Positions 36,811-45,467 of a stretch of DNA of 64,000 nucleotides are shown piece after piece. The stretch spans positions 434,001-498,000 of the forward strand of contig NZ_LMGU01000001.1 in NCBI RefSeq assembly GCF_001427525.1. The letters run 5' to 3'. The DNA is from Microbacterium sp. Root61. GTDB taxonomy: Bacteria > Actinomycetota > Actinomycetes > Actinomycetales > Microbacteriaceae. Each line of letters opens with the position of its first letter. Position 1 is the stretch's first letter. Below the pieces are notes generated by a model that was given only the letters and a program-made list of their open reading frames with translations, was not told where the DNA came from and did no database searches. Position numbers and translations under genes: made by a program.

Positions 36811-37721
36811 TCAGGGGAAGACGATGGTGTGGTTGCCGTGGCGGATGAACGTAGGCGCCGCGGGCTTGGAGGTCGGCGGCGGTCATGGAGTGGTCGACGC
36901 GGGCGACGTCCTGCTCGATGATCGGGCCTTCGTCCAGGTCTTTGGTCACGTAGTGGGAGGTGGCGCCGATGAGTTTCACGCCGCGGTCTTTGGCTTTGCG
37001 GTAGGGGGCGGCGCCGATGAAGGCGGGGAGGAAGGAGTGGTGGATGTTGATCACCGGGACGCCGACGCCCTCGAGGAAGTCTTCGGAGATGATCTGCATG
37101 TACCGGGCCAGGACGACGAAGTCGGTGTTGCCGGTGAGGAGTTCCAGGATCTTCGCTTCGGCGGCGGTCTTGTCGGGGCCTTGGGAGGGGACGTGGAAGA
37201 ACGGGATCCCGAAGGAGCGGACGTCTTCGGCGACGTTGGTGTGGTTGCTGATGACCATCGGGATCGTGACGGGGAGTTCGCCGCGGCGGTGCCGCCAGAG
37301 CAGTTCGAGGAGGCAGTGGTCCGAGGTGGAGGCGAGGATCGCCATCCGCTTCGGCACCGACTGGTCCGTGAGCGTCCATTCCAACCCGAGCGCGGTGATG
37401 GTCGCGGTCAGGTCGGCTTCGATGTCGGGGAGTGCGGCGGTCAGGTCGGGGCGGTGGAACACGACGCGTTGGAAGAACGCGCCCCCGTTCGCGTCATCGG
37501 AGTACTGGTCCAACGACACGATGTTCCCGGAGTTGCGGGTGATCAGGGCGGTGACGGCCGCGACGATCCCGGGCTGATCCGGGCCATGCACGATCAGACA
37601 CGCATGGGTTCCCGGAGTTGCGGGTGATCAGGGCGGTGACGGCCGCGACGATCCCGGGCTGATCCGGGCCATGCACGATCAGACACGCATGGTCACGCAG
37701 GGCCTCGGCGCTGTGGTTCAT
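36811..37721 (-). pseudogene. purU: Formyltetrahydrofolate deformylase, disrupted at both ends
   Basis: PurU hydrolyses 10-formyl-THF to formate and THF. The family ACT domain (HGPDQPGIV...) and catalytic core (NIHHSFLPAFIGAAPY, GATSHYVTKDLDEGPIIEQD) are present. Near the 5' end an exact 85-bp tandem duplication shifts the frame; translation could restart at ATG 37591 in the second copy. Near the 3' end the frame reads RGAYV and then leaves the family sequence. The expected end IRHGNHTIVFP-stop is present just downstream in another frame, so about 16-18 codons plus a frame change have been lost. The 5' damage alone might be tolerated, but the 3' damage removes the end of the fold. Confidence 0.85.
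37523..37692. repeat. Exact 85-bp tandem duplication inside purU
   Basis: Bases 37523-37607 are repeated without change at 37608-37692. The unit begins GTTCCCGGAGTTGCGGG and ends with GACACGCATGG. 85 is not a multiple of three, so the duplication shifts the purU frame. Confidence 0.95.
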
Positions 37722-37878
37722 TCGGATTCACTCCCTGTGCTGTGCGGCAGCCGGAGGGGTCCGATGGACCGCCCCGCGATGGCATCGACTCGATCGCTGC
37801 CGGTCGTCCAGCCTAGAGGTGCGCGCCCGACTCCGCCGGAGTCGAGGCCGGCAGGGCGATCCGGGCGCGAGTGTCGAC

Positions 37879-38622
37879 CTACTCGATCGTGATCGGTGTG
37901 CCGAGGGGCAGAAGATTCGCGAGGGTCGTGATGTCCTCGTTGTGCAGACGGATGCAGCCGTGGCTGGCCGATTGGCCGATGCTGCCGGAGTCGTCCGTAC
38001 CGTGGATGCCGATCTGTCCGGGGCCGCCGCCGAAATCGTTCAAGACCTCGGAGAAGGCGGAGATCCCATACGCGAACGGGCCGTACCCGGTGTTGGTCGG
38101 TGCCAACAGCTCGGTCAGAAAGAACTGGCCGAGTGGCGTGGGGGTGTCTCCGGTGCCGATCGCGGCGGGAAAGGTCTGCACGACCACGTCGTCCTTGAGC
38201 AGAGTGACGGTGTGCGCAGCGGTGGAGACGAGGAGGCTGTAATTCAGTGTGCGCAGCTGCACGTCCGAGGTACGGATCCATCCGGTCGTGTTGTTGGGGC
38301 GCATGGGCAGTCGCACGCGCAGCCAGGCGCCCTTGCTCTCCTCGACGAAGAAGGTGAGCGGTGCGCCTGAAGGCAACGGATTGGTGAACTCGGAGATCAC
38401 GGTGCCGTCGGGTGCGTCGTAGGCGATGACGGTGCCCACTGTGGCCTCTGCGACCTGCTTCGCGGGAGCGGCCACCGTGATCGGGGCAGGAGTCGTCGCC
38501 GTGACGGCGGGAGGTGTCGCCGATGGCGTGGGTGCCGCCTCGGGCGCGCTGCACGCGACAAGAGCGAGCAGAAGCGCTCCGGTGGCGAGGGCCGCACCGG
38601 CGGCGAGGAATGGTGAACGCAT
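37879..38622 (-). CDS. L,D-transpeptidase (YkuD domain), lipoprotein
   Basis: A 247-residue cell-wall enzyme that forms 3-3 peptidoglycan cross-links or attaches proteins. It has a signal with lipobox LVAC, then a Thr/Pro/Ala-rich linker, an SH3-like region and the YkuD domain with catalytic Cys in SHGCIRLHNEDI (about residue 220). His (IGIHGTDD) and Arg complete the active site. The ATG at 38622 begins the leader; the longer upstream frame is not signal-like. Confidence 0.9.
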   Translation of the reverse strand: MRSPFLAAGAALATGALLLALVACSAPEAAPTPSATPPAVTATTPAPITVAAPAKQVAEATVGTVIAYDAPDGTVISEFTNPLPSGAPLTFFVEESKGAWLRVRLPMRPNNTTGWIRTSDVQLRTLNYSLLVSTAAHTVTLLKDDVVVQTFPAAIGTGDTPTPLGQFFLTELLAPTNTGYGPFAYGISAFSEVLNDFGGGPGQIGIHGTDDSGSIGQSASHGCIRLHNEDITTLANLLPLGTPITIE

Positions 38623-38648
38623 AAGAGTGATTTCCGGCCGGGACGTTC

Positions 38649-38682
38649 GTGTGGCCTGGTCGCTTCCGCGACCAGGCCACAC
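38649..38682 (-). terminator. Long hairpin between the secreted-protein gene and the transpeptidase gene
   Basis: GTGTGGCCTGGTCGC pairs perfectly with GCGACCAGGCCACAC over 15 bp around a 4-nt loop. It lies 22 nt past the stop of the gene at 38705. It lacks a T run, so it may be a strong terminator or an RNA-stabilising hairpin. Confidence 0.65.
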
Positions 38683-38704
38683 GGTGTTCAGATGCGGGAG
38701 TCGA

Positions 38705-39352
38705 TCAACCGGTGAAGGTCGCCGGCTTCTGGATCGGCGTCGGCACGACAGCGGGCACCGGCGTGGCGAACGTCCAGGTCACGCCATCCCACGTCAGGCT
38801 CGCCAGAACAGCGGTCTGGCCCGGGTCGACGAAGACTCCGAAGCCGAGCACCTCGATGCCGCTGTCGCCGAACGCGTCGAGGATGTCAGAGAACGGGACC
38901 GGCGTGTTGGCGGTGAGCCCCGCGACCGAGCGGCTGGAGATCCAGTCCGTCGATGTCGAGGGCGAGCCGGGCACGGCGGGGCGCAGCGTGGTGAAGTCGG
39001 TGTTGGCCTCGCCATTGAAGAAGACGGGCACCTGGAAGGTCATCGTGCCCGTGCCGGTGAAGGCCGCGCCGTCGATGAGTGCCTCGAAAGCGGCCCCGTC
39101 GACACCTTCGGTCGACTGGCCGTAGAGAAGCTGGTTCTGACCGGTGATGGTCATGCCGGTGGCGTCCTGCGTCAGCGGAGTCGCGCCGACGGGCAGACCG
39201 AGGAACCATTCGCCGGCCGGGTACGAGCCACCCTCGACGCCGATGTCGCCAACGGGAACTTCGATCGCCGATGCCGCGAGGCTCGCGCCCAGGACGGATC
39301 CGACTGCGAGTGCAAGTGTCGCGCCTACGGCTGCGAGCTTCGTGAACTTCAT
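38705..39352 (-). CDS. Secreted protein of unknown function
   Basis: A 215-residue protein with a clear Sec signal peptide (KLAAVGATLALAVGSVLGA, cleavage near ASAIE). The mature part is acidic, Gly/Thr-rich and lacks Cys, with beta-strand-like alternation. No family is recognised. GGGGAG precedes the ATG at 39352. It is co-oriented with the transpeptidase gene, but a long hairpin separates them. Confidence 0.65.
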   Translation of the reverse strand: MKFTKLAAVGATLALAVGSVLGASLAASAIEVPVGDIGVEGGSYPAGEWFLGLPVGATPLTQDATGMTITGQNQLLYGQSTEGVDGAAFEALIDGAAFTGTGTMTFQVPVFFNGEANTDFTTLRPAVPGSPSTSTDWISSRSVAGLTANTPVPFSDILDAFGDSGIEVLGFGVFVDPGQTAVLASLTWDGVTWTFATPVPAVVPTPIQKPATFTG

Positions 39353-39553
39353 CTTTGAAATTACTCCCCACGTGTGGTTCGATGGCCACCCCAACGGGCC
39401 ATCGTCGAACGCTCTCCATTAAGCGTTCTGGGCAACCTAACACGTGTTGGATACATCTGCGGGTCTGAATGGACACAGACGCATAACTTTGCTCTGTACA
39501 CGGCGCATTCTCCGATCCCGTTCAGGTCGCGGTTCTGGCGTAGGTTTGATCAC

Positions 39554-40285
39554 GTGAATGCCAGCCCTGCCGACCAGCGCCGACTGCTCGAAGTCGCCGA
39601 ACTCGACGCCCGTATCCGACAGGCCGAACACGCGAGGAAGAACCCGCCGCAGGCGGCTCGCATCCAGGAGCTGGTGGGGCGCCGCAACGAGCTGTCGCAC
39701 GAGCTGTCTGGCCGTCTCGGTGCGCGTGATGATCTCCGTGCCGAACTGGCCCGCATCGAATCCGACGTCGCCGTCGTGGATGCACGCAGCGCCCGCGATG
39801 CCGACCGCCTCGCGCACACGAGCAACTCCAAGGAGGCCCAGGGCCTCGAGAGCGAGATCGCGTCGCTCGCCCGCCGCAAGAGCGACCTCGAAGACGGCGA
39901 GCTCGAACTCATGGAACGTCTCGAGCAGGCCGATGCGTCGGTCGCTGCGCAGGAGGCTCTGATCTCGGAGACGAACGCCGAGGGCTCCACCCTCAGTGCC
40001 GAGGCCAAGCGGGTCATCGCCGAGGCCACCGCCGCCTTCGACGGTGCGACGCGCGACCGGGCTGCGATTGCGGACAAGATCGCTCCCGAACTCGTCGCCC
40101 TCTACGACCGCCTTGCGGCGCGCGGGGTCGGCGCCGGGCTGCTGACGCGCGGCACTTGCGGGGGCTGCAACATGGTGCTCTCCGGCACCGACATGCAGAA
40201 GATCCGGCAGTCGGCGGCTGACGCGGTCCTGAACTGCCCCGAGTGCGGCGGCATCCTCGTGCGTACCGAGGAGTCCGGGCTGTGA
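39554..40285 (+). CDS. Coiled-coil C4 zinc-ribbon protein
   Basis: 243 residues. A long charged coiled coil (about residues 5-180) is followed by a C4 zinc ribbon: CGGC and, 30 or so residues later, CPEC. The family is widespread in bacteria and is often next to an RNase H gene, as here. Its molecular role is not settled; roles in RNA or nucleic-acid handling have been suggested for relatives. The start is GTG 39554, and its stop overlaps the RNase H start (GTGA). The neighbouring nif3-like gene that often precedes it is absent. Confidence 0.85.
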   Translation: MNASPADQRRLLEVAELDARIRQAEHARKNPPQAARIQELVGRRNELSHELSGRLGARDDLRAELARIESDVAVVDARSARDADRLAHTSNSKEAQGLESEIASLARRKSDLEDGELELMERLEQADASVAAQEALISETNAEGSTLSAEAKRVIAEATAAFDGATRDRAAIADKIAPELVALYDRLAARGVGAGLLTRGTCGGCNMVLSGTDMQKIRQSAADAVLNCPECGGILVRTEESGL

Positions 40286-40725
40286 CCCGCCGCCTCCTCG
40301 TCGAGGCGGATGGTGGGTCGCGCGGCAACCCGGGCATCGCTGCAGGCGGTGCTGTCGTGGTGGACCTGGAGACCGACGCGCTGCTGTGCGAAGTCGGGGT
40401 CTATATGGGCATCGCCAGCAACAACGTGGCCGAGTACAGCGGCATGATCGCGGGGCTGGAGGCGGCCTTCGATCGCGATGCCGAGGCATCCGTCCTCGTC
40501 CGGCTCGATTCGAAGCTGGTCGTCGAGCAGATGTCGGGGCGGTGGAAGATCAAGCACCCCGACATGCAGGTGCTGGCGCGCAAGGCGCAGGCGCTCATCG
40601 CGGGGCGGGACGTCACGTTCGAGTGGGTGCCCCGTCTGTCGAACAAGCGAGCGGATGCCGCGGCCAACGAGTCGATGGATCTGCGCGAGAGCTTCCGGCG
40701 AGATCTCGACGGTGGACGCGACTGA
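40282..40725 (+). CDS. RNase HI-type ribonuclease
   Basis: A 147-residue single RNase H domain that degrades RNA in RNA-DNA hybrids. Catalytic residues are visible: Asp in VEADGGSRGNPG, Glu in VAEYSGM, Asp in VRLDSKLV and Asp in NKRADAAAN. It matches the domain that is fused to other modules in some actinobacteria but is free-standing here. It overlaps the zinc-ribbon gene by 4 nt and the polymerase gene by 14 nt, so the three are translationally coupled. Confidence 0.9.
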   Translation: MTRRLLVEADGGSRGNPGIAAGGAVVVDLETDALLCEVGVYMGIASNNVAEYSGMIAGLEAAFDRDAEASVLVRLDSKLVVEQMSGRWKIKHPDMQVLARKAQALIAGRDVTFEWVPRLSNKRADAAANESMDLRESFRRDLDGGRD

Positions 40726-42448
40726 CGCGGCGACCTGGATCGTCCTGGGCCGGGCGGGCGACCATGTCGTCACGATCGCGCTCGACGAGGATGCGCAGGA
40801 GATCGCGCGCGCCACGCTCGATCCGGCGGAACTGACCGACTGGGTCGCCGCACGCGAGACGTCCGCCGCACCTCGGTGGGCGTGGAGCGATGCGAACGCC
40901 TGGTATCCGCAGCTGCTCGACGCAGGAGTGCGCGTCGCACGCTGCCATGATCTGCGCCTGTGCCACGCGATCCTGCGGGATGCCGCATCCGTCCCGGAAG
41001 CCCCGACGCTGCGGGCAGCCACCGATTGGGACCACGCCTCGCTCGTCGATGCCGAACCCGCTGCGGTCCCGACGCTGTTCGATTTCGCCGACACCACCCG
41101 GCGCCACCCGGGCCCGCCGTTGGGTATCGATGAGGCGCTGAGCGAGTTCGAGCGCCAGCGCGCCGCGGTGGCCGCCTCGACGGATCCCGCGCGGCTCCGA
41201 CTCCTCCTGGCGGCGGAATCCGCCGGCGCGCTCATCGGCGTCGAACTGCGTGCCGCCGGCCTGCCGTGGGATGCGGCGGCCCACAACGCGCTGCTCTCCG
41301 ACACGCTCGGACCTCGCCCGGTTGCGGGGGCGACGCCTGCGCGCATGGAGGAGGTCGCCGCCGACGTCCGCCGCGCGCTGGGTGATCCAGCCGCGAGCCT
41401 CGACTCGCAGCAGAAGCTCCTGCGCTCCCTGCACCGGGTCGGGATCCTGGTCGAGTCAACCGGCAAGTGGGAACTGGCCGAGCAGCAGCATCCGGTCATC
41501 GAGCCGCTCCTCGAATACAAGCGGCTGGCCCGGCTGTACACGGCGAACGGATGGACGTGGCTGGATGAGTGGGTCCGCGACGGTCGGTTCCGACCCACGT
41601 ATGTCCCGGCCGGTGTCGTCACCGGAAGGTGGGCGTCGTCCGGCGGGGGAGCGCTGCAGCTTCCGCGGCAGCTGCGGCAGGCCGTCCGGGCCGATCCGGG
41701 CTGGACGCTCGTGGTCGCCGACGTCGCCCAACTGGAGCCGCGGGTGCTGGCGGCGATGGCCAGCGATACCCGGCTCGCGGATGCCGCACGCGGCCGCGAC
41801 CTGTATGCCGGTGTCGTCGACAGCGGTGCGGTCGGCACCCGCGCCGAGGCCAAGATCGCGTTGCTCGGGGCGATGTACGGCGCGACCACGGGGGACAGCG
41901 GGCGTCTGCTGCCGCGCCTGCGCAGCACGTTCCCGCGCGCGATGGCCCTGGTCGACGAGGCCGCCCGGATCGGCGACGACGGCGGGATCGTCTCGACCTG
42001 GCTCGGCCGCACCTCGCCGCCGCCCTCCGTCGAGTGGCGTGCGGTGCAGAGTCAGGCCAGCGACGTGGACGCATCAGGAGCTGATGAGGCCCGCGCCCGC
42101 CGCAGCGCGAAGGAGCGTGGCCGGTTCACGCGCAACTTCGTGGTCCAGGGGACCGCAGCGGAGTGGGCGCTCGCCTGGCTCGCCGATCTGCGCGGACGGC
42201 TCGCCGCGATGCCGCCCGTCGCGGAGTCCGCCGGCGCCCCGAGATCCGGTCCGGTGTTCGCGACCCGACCGCATCTGGCGCTGTTCCTGCACGACGAGGT
42301 CATCATCCACACGCCGCTGGCGCTGGCCGAGCAGGTGGCGGAGGCCGCACGGGAAGCCGCGGCATCCGCTTCTCGACTGCTGTTCGGCGGATTCCCGATC
42401 GACTTCCCCCTCGACCTGCGCATCGCCGAGACCGCCGACAAGGGCTGA
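40712..42448 (+). CDS. Short family-A DNA polymerase (degenerate exonuclease plus polymerase domain)
   Basis: 578 residues. The C-terminal half carries family-A motifs: motif A as VVADVAQLEPRVLA, motif B as AKIALLGAMYGATTG, and motif C as LFLHDEV. The N-terminal third has a 3'-5' exonuclease-like fold but no clear DEDD residues. The 5' nuclease domain of Pol I is missing. Actinobacteria often carry this gene beside Pol I, with an unclear role. The GTG start at 40712 overlaps the RNase H gene by 14 nt. Confidence 0.85.
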   Translation: MDATDAATWIVLGRAGDHVVTIALDEDAQEIARATLDPAELTDWVAARETSAAPRWAWSDANAWYPQLLDAGVRVARCHDLRLCHAILRDAASVPEAPTLRAATDWDHASLVDAEPAAVPTLFDFADTTRRHPGPPLGIDEALSEFERQRAAVAASTDPARLRLLLAAESAGALIGVELRAAGLPWDAAAHNALLSDTLGPRPVAGATPARMEEVAADVRRALGDPAASLDSQQKLLRSLHRVGILVESTGKWELAEQQHPVIEPLLEYKRLARLYTANGWTWLDEWVRDGRFRPTYVPAGVVTGRWASSGGGALQLPRQLRQAVRADPGWTLVVADVAQLEPRVLAAMASDTRLADAARGRDLYAGVVDSGAVGTRAEAKIALLGAMYGATTGDSGRLLPRLRSTFPRAMALVDEAARIGDDGGIVSTWLGRTSPPPSVEWRAVQSQASDVDASGADEARARRSAKERGRFTRNFVVQGTAAEWALAWLADLRGRLAAMPPVAESAGAPRSGPVFATRPHLALFLHDEVIIHTPLALAEQVAEAAREAAASASRLLFGGFPIDFPLDLRIAETADKG

Positions 42449-42472
42449 ACGCCCAGGACGCCCGGATAGACT
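42445..42472 (+). promoter_or_regulatory. Promoter of rnpB
   Basis: A −35-like CTGAAC (42445-42450) and a −10 TAGACT (42467-42472) at 16-bp spacing point to a transcript start near 42481, where the RNA fold begins. Confidence 0.55.
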
Positions 42473-42480
42473 CGAGGTGC

Positions 42481-42852
42481 GAATGGGTCGGCTGGACGGT
42501 CGCGTCGCGTGCGGTTCGCCGTATCGCGCCGAGGAACGTCCGGGCTCCGTAGAGCAGGGCGGTGGATAACACCCACCCGGAGTGATCCGCGAGACAGTGC
42601 CACAGAAAATAGACCGCCGCGGCTTCGGCCGCGGTAAGGGTGAAACGGCGGTGTAAGAGACCACCGGGGTCGCGGTGACGCGACTCGCTAGGTAAACCTC
42701 GCCCGGAGCAAGGCCAGACAGAGGATGTTGACGCGGCTCGCCGAGTCCTCGGGTAGGCCGCTAGAGCGGCACGGCAACGTGTCGCCGAGAGAGATGACCG
42801 TCCACGGGGCTTCGGCCCCCGGACAGAACCCGGCGTACAGGCCGGCCCATTC
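42481..42852 (+). ncRNA. rnpB: RNase P RNA (class A)
   Basis: The catalytic RNA that cuts the 5' leader from tRNA precursors. The conserved core is visible: GAGGAACGTCCGGGCTCC, AGAGCAGGGCGGTGGATAA, CAGAAAATAGACCGCC, GGTAAGGGTGAAACGGC and GTGTAAGAGACCACCGG. The 5' end GAATGGG pairs with CCCATTC at the 3' end, which sets the bounds. It fills the gap between the polymerase gene and ppgK, which has no protein gene. The remaining bases of that gap are a hairpin and a repeat. Confidence 0.93.
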
Positions 42853-42866
42853 GCCCTCTTCGTATC

Positions 42867-42892
42867 GCGGCATCCGTCGCGACGGATGCCGC
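42867..42892 (+). terminator. Palindromic hairpin after rnpB
   Basis: A 26-bp perfect palindrome (GCGGCATCCGTC GC GACGGATGCCGC) starts 15 nt past the rnpB end, preceded by CTCTTCG. It probably ends the rnpB transcript. Confidence 0.65.
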
Positions 42893-42957
42893 GAGACTGC
42901 AACGGGGCCTCGAGACTGCGGGTGATACCCACGGTCTCGAGGCCCCGTTGCAGTCTC
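42893..42957. repeat. REP-like inverted-repeat element, perfect copy
   Basis: 24-nt arms (42893-42916, beginning GAGACTGCAACGGGGCC; 42934-42957, ending GTTGCAGTCTC) are perfectly complementary around a 17-nt spacer that itself contains GGGT-gat-ACCC. The same design with diverged arms occurs at 1347-1411. Confidence 0.8.
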
Positions 42958-42984
42958 GGCGTCAGGTGCCGGGCCTGGCCCGGA

Positions 42985-43740
42985 TCAGCCCAGGGCGAGC
43001 GCGGCGGCGCCGATGATGCCGGCGTTGTTGCGGTGCACGGCCGGGACGATCGGCGTCTTGAGGTCCAGCAGCGGCAGGAACTCGTCGGCGTGCTTGGAGA
43101 CGCCGCCGCCGACGATGAACAGGTCGGGGCTGAAGAGGAACTCGATGTGGCTGTAGTACCACTGCAGCCGGGCGCTCCACTCGGCCCACGACAGCTCGTC
43201 GCGCTCCATGGCGGAGTACGCGGCGTAGGCCTCGGCATCCTTCCCGTGCTTCGCGCGCTGGACGTGACCGAGTTCGGAGTTGGGGATCAGCACGCCGTTG
43301 TAGAGCAGTGCGGAGCCGATGCCCGTGCCGAGCGTCGTGAGGATCGTGAGGCCGTCCTTGCCGCGCGCGGCGCCGTAGCGCACCTCGGCGATGCCCGCGA
43401 CGTCCGCGTCGTTCGCGAAGTGGATGTCGCGACCGAGGCCGTCCTCGAAGAATTTCTCCGCCTCGAAGTCGATCCATTTGGGGGAGACGTTCGCGGCGGA
43501 CAGCGTCCGACCGCTCTTGACGATCGCGGGGAACGCGACACCGAGCGGGACGGACGGGTCTTCCACGCCGAGCTGGGCGAGCACCTTCACGACGGCGGCC
43601 AGGACGTCCGGCGGTTCTGCGCCCTGCGGCGTGGCGACTTTGATGCGGTCGCTGAGCAGCTTTCCTTCGTCGAGGTCGACGAGGCCGCCCTTGATTCCCG
43701 TGCCACCAATGTCAATACCGACCGCAGTCTTGGATGCCAT
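42985..43740 (-). CDS. ppgK: Polyphosphate glucokinase
   Basis: A 251-residue ROK-family kinase that phosphorylates glucose with polyphosphate or ATP. It has the phosphate-1 motif VGIDIGGTGIKGG, the catalytic Asp in NDADVAGIAE, and TLGTGIGSALLYNG. Its length and the ELGHVQ stretch match actinobacterial PpgK rather than standard glucokinase. It gives glucose-6-phosphate for glycolysis. It is monocistronic, on the opposite strand from its neighbours. Confidence 0.92.
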   Translation of the reverse strand: MASKTAVGIDIGGTGIKGGLVDLDEGKLLSDRIKVATPQGAEPPDVLAAVVKVLAQLGVEDPSVPLGVAFPAIVKSGRTLSAANVSPKWIDFEAEKFFEDGLGRDIHFANDADVAGIAEVRYGAARGKDGLTILTTLGTGIGSALLYNGVLIPNSELGHVQRAKHGKDAEAYAAYSAMERDELSWAEWSARLQWYYSHIEFLFSPDLFIVGGGVSKHADEFLPLLDLKTPIVPAVHRNNAGIIGAAALALG

Positions 43741-43850
43741 GTACCCAGCCTATCCAGCCACGTCGAGTGGATAAGTATGATCGAGCCAACGGCCCATCGA
43801 CGGCACGGGGAGCATCTCCTCGGGACCGCACCGACGCACAGGGAGTCAGC

Positions 43851-44036
43851 ATGAGCGGCGACAATGAGAAGTACTGGTACAACTTCGCGACAGGCGCGGT
43901 GGAGCACGGATTCGAGTCGCCCGCCATCGATCGTGCCGGCCCGTTCGATACGGCCGAAGAGGCCGCGAAGGCGCCCGAGCTGCTGCGTGAGCGCTCCCGC
44001 GCGTGGGCGGAAGAAGAGGCCAAGGACGACCAGTAG
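43851..44036 (+). CDS. Small SPOR-like protein
   Basis: 61 residues with one compact domain: KYWYNFATGAVEHGF, then AGPFDTAEEAAKA. The pattern of aromatic residues followed by GPF-D-EEA is typical of the short actinobacterial proteins labelled as SPOR-domain. SPOR domains bind denuded peptidoglycan glycan, but no signal or anchor is present here, so the role is uncertain. GGGAG precedes the ATG. Confidence 0.7.
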   Translation: MSGDNEKYWYNFATGAVEHGFESPAIDRAGPFDTAEEAAKAPELLRERSRAWAEEEAKDDQ

Positions 44037-44111
44037 GGCGTCGTCGTCCGTCACTGACAACGACGACCAGTAGTCTGGCCATCGGGCGTCAGTGGCACCA
44101 GAGGGGATTCG

Positions 44112-45449
44112 ATGGACAAGCAGCGTGACTTCGTTCTTCGCACGATCGAGGAACGAGGAGTGAAGTTCGTTCGGCTCTGGTTCACGGATGTGATCGGCAC
44201 TCTGAAATCGGTGGCGATCGCCCCGGCAGAGGTCGAGGGTGCATTCACCGAGGGCCTCGGGTTCGACGGCTCCGCGATCGAGGGTCTTTCGCGCTCGTAC
44301 GAGTCGGATCTGCTCGCGCATCCCGACCCCACGACGTTCCAGATCCTCCCGTGGCGCGGCGAGATCGACCCCACGGCGCGGATGTTCTGCGACATCACGA
44401 CGCCCGATGGGCAGCCCGCCGTGGCCGACCCGCGTCACGTGCTCAAGCGCACGCTGGCCAAGGCCGCCGATGCCGGGTTCACGTTCTACACGCATCCCGA
44501 GATCGAGTTCTACCTGCTGAAGTCCTCGCAGTACGGACCCGATGGTCCCGAGCCGGTGGACTCCGCGGGGTACTTCGACAACGTCCCCGGCGGCACGGCG
44601 CACGACTTCCGTCGCCGGTCGGTGCGGATGCTGGAAGACCTGGGCATCTCCGTCGAGTTCAGCCACCACGAGGGCGGCCCCGGTCAGAACGAGATCGACC
44701 TCCGCTACGCCGATGCGCTGGCCACGGCCGACAACATCATGACGTTCCGCACGGTGATCAAAGAGGTCGCGATCGAGCAGGGCGTCTACGCGACGTTCAT
44801 GCCGAAGCCCCTCGGCGGCAAGCCGGGCAGCGGCATGCACACGCACATGTCGCTGTTCGAGGGCGACGTGAACGCGTTCTACCAGGAGGGCGCGCAGTAC
44901 CAGCTATCCCAGGTCGGCCGCCAGTTCATCGCCGGCCTGCTGCGCCACGCGAACGAGATCTCGGCCGTCACGAACCAGTTCGTGAACTCGTACAAGCGCC
45001 TCTGGGGCGGTGACGAGGCGCCCAGCTTCATCTGCTGGGGTCACAACAACCGCTCGGCGCTGGTGCGCGTGCCGCTGTACAAGCCGAACAAGGGTCAGTC
45101 CTCGCGCGTCGAGTACCGTGCGCTCGATTCCGCCGCGAACCCGTACCTCGCGTACGCGCTCATGCTCGCGGCCGGCCTCAAGGGCATCGAAGAGGGCTAT
45201 GAGCTGCCGCCCGAAGCCGAGGACAACGTCTGGTCGCTGACGGATGCCGAGCGTCGGGCATCGGGCTACGCGCCGCTGCCGGCGAGCCTGGACCACGCGC
45301 TGGAGTACATGCAGGAGTCCGAGCTGGTCGCCGAGACGCTGGGCGAGCAGGTCTTCAACTACGTGCTGCTGAACAAGCGCAAGGAATGGCAGGAGTACCG
45401 CTCGCAGGTGACGCCCTTCGAGCTGAAGAGCAACCTCGAGATGCTCTGA
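44112..45449 (+). CDS. glnA2: Glutamine synthetase, GlnA2 type
   Basis: A 445-residue second glutamine synthetase. Core motifs are present: GFDGSAIEG, EIEFYLL, MHTHMSLFEG, NSYKRLWGGDEAPSFICWG and NRSALVRVP. The adenylylation segment reads EGYELPPEAEDNVW, diverged from the GlnA1 form, in line with the family's lack of adenylylation control. It sits directly upstream of glnE (18 nt) as in mycobacteria. Its physiological role in relatives may include polyamine or cell-wall metabolism; here it is unproven. Confidence 0.92.
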   Translation: MDKQRDFVLRTIEERGVKFVRLWFTDVIGTLKSVAIAPAEVEGAFTEGLGFDGSAIEGLSRSYESDLLAHPDPTTFQILPWRGEIDPTARMFCDITTPDGQPAVADPRHVLKRTLAKAADAGFTFYTHPEIEFYLLKSSQYGPDGPEPVDSAGYFDNVPGGTAHDFRRRSVRMLEDLGISVEFSHHEGGPGQNEIDLRYADALATADNIMTFRTVIKEVAIEQGVYATFMPKPLGGKPGSGMHTHMSLFEGDVNAFYQEGAQYQLSQVGRQFIAGLLRHANEISAVTNQFVNSYKRLWGGDEAPSFICWGHNNRSALVRVPLYKPNKGQSSRVEYRALDSAANPYLAYALMLAAGLKGIEEGYELPPEAEDNVWSLTDAERRASGYAPLPASLDHALEYMQESELVAETLGEQVFNYVLLNKRKEWQEYRSQVTPFELKSNLEML

Positions 45450-45467
45450 CGGGCGGACATCGGCACG

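Noticed and set aside
42551..42873. Small open frames between the polymerase gene and ppgK
   Set aside because: The stretch folds as RNase P RNA with its conserved core, and the frames show no protein features.
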